From Nitrospira sp. ND1 (GTDB lineage Bacteria > Nitrospirota > Nitrospiria > Nitrospirales > Nitrospiraceae), in assembly GCF_900170025.1 (NCBI RefSeq), contig NZ_FWEX01000005.1, positions 605,073 to 669,072 of the forward strand: DNA of 64,000 nucleotides, written 5' to 3'. Below the pieces are notes generated by a model, which was given only the letters and a program-made list of their open reading frames with translations, was not told the origin of the DNA and ran no database searches. A program made the translations under genes and the position numbers. Of the stretch, positions 62,904 through 64,000 are shown in pieces. Within the stretch, counting starts at the first letter, position 1. The number at the start of each line of letters is the position of its first letter.

Positions 62904-63341
62904 CTAGACTTTCTTGAATTTGAGAAGGCCCAAGACATGAAGTTGCCGCAAAAGGCTATCGACATCTGACGGCGCCATATCGCTCAATTTTCGGTGCTGA
63001 CCAGTCAGCACCGCAGGCTTCAAGTACTGATGATGTGCGAGGCAAGCCTTGAGCAATTCCAACTTGTCTTTCATAGTCGTTGGCAAAGAAAGTCGAACAC
63101 GCTTTAGCAAGGTGGCCTCTTTCTGATAGGTCTGACGGGATCGGGCCAATGCTTGCTCATTGTGCCTTCCAAGTGCTTCTGCGACTACTCTTCTCGTCTC
63201 CTCTTCAAGCTCTTGCGGTTCCAGGCCACTCTCCCGGATTTCTTCATCCAATTCTTCTTCGGACAAACTCATAATGGCTTCGGTCTGCAAATCTAACACA
63301 CGCTCATATTGCAAATGGATGCTCTTCGATTTCGTTCTCAT
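62904..63341 (-). CDS. Small coupling protein of the sigma-ImmA module, copy 2
   Basis: 145 residues; ATG overlaps the sigma-like stop (ATGA). An acidic N-terminal helix (SEEELDEEIRESGLEPQELE), basic centre (NEQALARSRQTYQKEATLLK) and C-terminal SDVDSLLRQLHVLGLLKF parallel the protein at 53680. Family unknown. Conservation of position and ends supports a role in the regulator-peptidase pair. Confidence 0.78.
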   Translation of the reverse strand: MRTKSKSIHLQYERVLDLQTEAIMSLSEEELDEEIRESGLEPQELEEETRRVVAEALGRHNEQALARSRQTYQKEATLLKRVRLSLPTTMKDKLELLKACLAHHQYLKPAVLTGQHRKLSDMAPSDVDSLLRQLHVLGLLKFKKV

Positions 63342-63988
63342 AAAGCTCCTTCTTGGATGTGCTTCTTGATCTTTTTAACTGCGCGCACCACTTGCATATT
63401 GTAAGCCATGTATTGACGGTTGGTCAGCTTGAGCTCTCGGCAAATATCTCGGCCGCTTAACCCGTCCAACTTCAACTGAAACACCTGATGGCCCATAGAT
63501 TCATGCCCCAGAACGGCCGACATCTGGCATTTAATGTTGGTCACAATGTGGGCCTGGCGTTTCGCTTCTAATTCTGCTTCCGGATTCGGAAGAGGGGAGG
63601 GGAAATCATCAGCAGTCTTCCCTCTTACTTCATCATCGTCGCCATCTTCATCTTTTGAATTGAGCGCTGAGAGAAGAACCGGCTCTCGATATCGTTGACT
63701 CTTGTGATGCTCCGCATGGTTGCTCACCTCTGACCTGATAGCCCAACAGAGATGCTTATACATCGGATAACTTTTATTCCACGGTCTTCGTCCAGTTAGC
63801 GTAGCCAGCACGGCTTCCTGAACATAATCTGGCGCCTCTCTTCCCCCGACACCGGCAGTAAGCGATCTCACTAACCAGTTCAAACGCCGGTATTCTTTTG
63901 CGGTCAGCGCTTCAATGGCGCGGCGAGTTTCATCATCACTAGCATTCACAATCTTTGAAGCCCCACTTCCAAAGAACTGCTGGCCCAA
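63338..63988 (-). CDS. Sigma-70-like regulator, copy 2 (start uncertain)
   Basis: Up to 216 residues; the frame begins at a TTG near the window edge, and an internal GTG (63949) is a better start. Region 2-like sequence (APDYVQEAVLATLTGRRPWN, LCWAIRSEVSNHAEHH) and region 4-like sequence (VFQLKLDGLSGRDICRELKL, TNRQYMAYNMQVVRAVKKIK) align with copy 1. An acidic insert (KDEDGDDDEVRG) lies between. It may control a unit beyond the right edge. Confidence 0.75.
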   Translation of the reverse strand: MGQQFFGSGASKIVNASDDETRRAIEALTAKEYRRLNWLVRSLTAGVGGREAPDYVQEAVLATLTGRRPWNKSYPMYKHLCWAIRSEVSNHAEHHKSQRYREPVLLSALNSKDEDGDDDEVRGKTADDFPSPLPNPEAELEAKRQAHIVTNIKCQMSAVLGHESMGHQVFQLKLDGLSGRDICRELKLTNRQYMAYNMQVVRAVKKIKKHIQEGAL

Positions 63989-64000
63989 AACATTTTTTTG

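Overview
This 64 kb window is a moderately GC-rich bacterial genomic island. The style of its efflux pumps, glycan enzymes and small exported proteins suggests a Nitrospira-like organism (Nitrospirota). That placement is an inference from protein character; no rRNA or housekeeping marker is present. No tRNA, rRNA or CRISPR array was seen.

Positions 1-7 kb hold copper and heavy-metal handling: a 5'-truncated P1B ATPase with a C-terminal metal-binding domain, a MerR regulator with Hg-type cysteines and its operator-promoter, an AhpD-like protein, an ECF sigma factor with a cysteine-rich tail, a CopZ-like chaperone, a cupredoxin and CopA. Positions 7-14 kb hold a CusCBA-type Cu/Ag efflux operon whose RND pump runs in frame into a TPR lipoprotein. 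Positions 14-26.5 kb mix small lipoproteins and membrane proteins, a methyltransferase, a YHS-tagged glucan phosphorylase, DUF2933 and ICMT membrane proteins, a GH57 glycosidase, a CopB-like ATPase with a large in-frame deletion, and a full-length PEGLPA-type cation ATPase. Positions 27-36.5 kb hold an outer-membrane/lipoprotein cluster and a second, CzcCBA-type (divalent) efflux operon.

Positions 36.5-44.6 kb are a graveyard with live transporters among the remains. Pieces of RND pump, TPR lipoprotein, glucan phosphorylase and cation ATPase lie in the same order as the intact copies at 10-26 kb, interleaved with intact CDF transporters, a YnfA-like protein, an EamA transporter with a histidine-rich tail, and a sterol-desaturase-like protein. 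Positions 44.8-47.6 kb hold a minus-strand arsenic operon (arsR-acr3-small ORFs-arsI-arsC) with two ArsR-like dyads.

Positions 47.7-51.2 kb hold an IS3-family element whose transposase is split by a complete group II intron. Removing the intron restores the reading frame exactly.

Positions 51.5-64 kb are a defence-like accessory region. Its centre is a plus-strand operon of a DUF2188 protein, a ubiquitin-like protein, a DUF6791-ThiF E1-like enzyme and a DUF6527 protein. Divergent from it is a coupled module of a sigma-like regulator, a small acidic/basic protein and an ImmA/IrrE metallopeptidase. A diverged second copy of the same three-gene module lies at 61.8-64 kb. Between them are orphan antitoxin-like proteins, a decayed HTH-metallophosphoesterase gene and the 3' end of an SMC/ABC-type ATPase. 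The pairing of a sigma/ImmA module with a Ubl-conjugation operon is the best candidate for a new system here.
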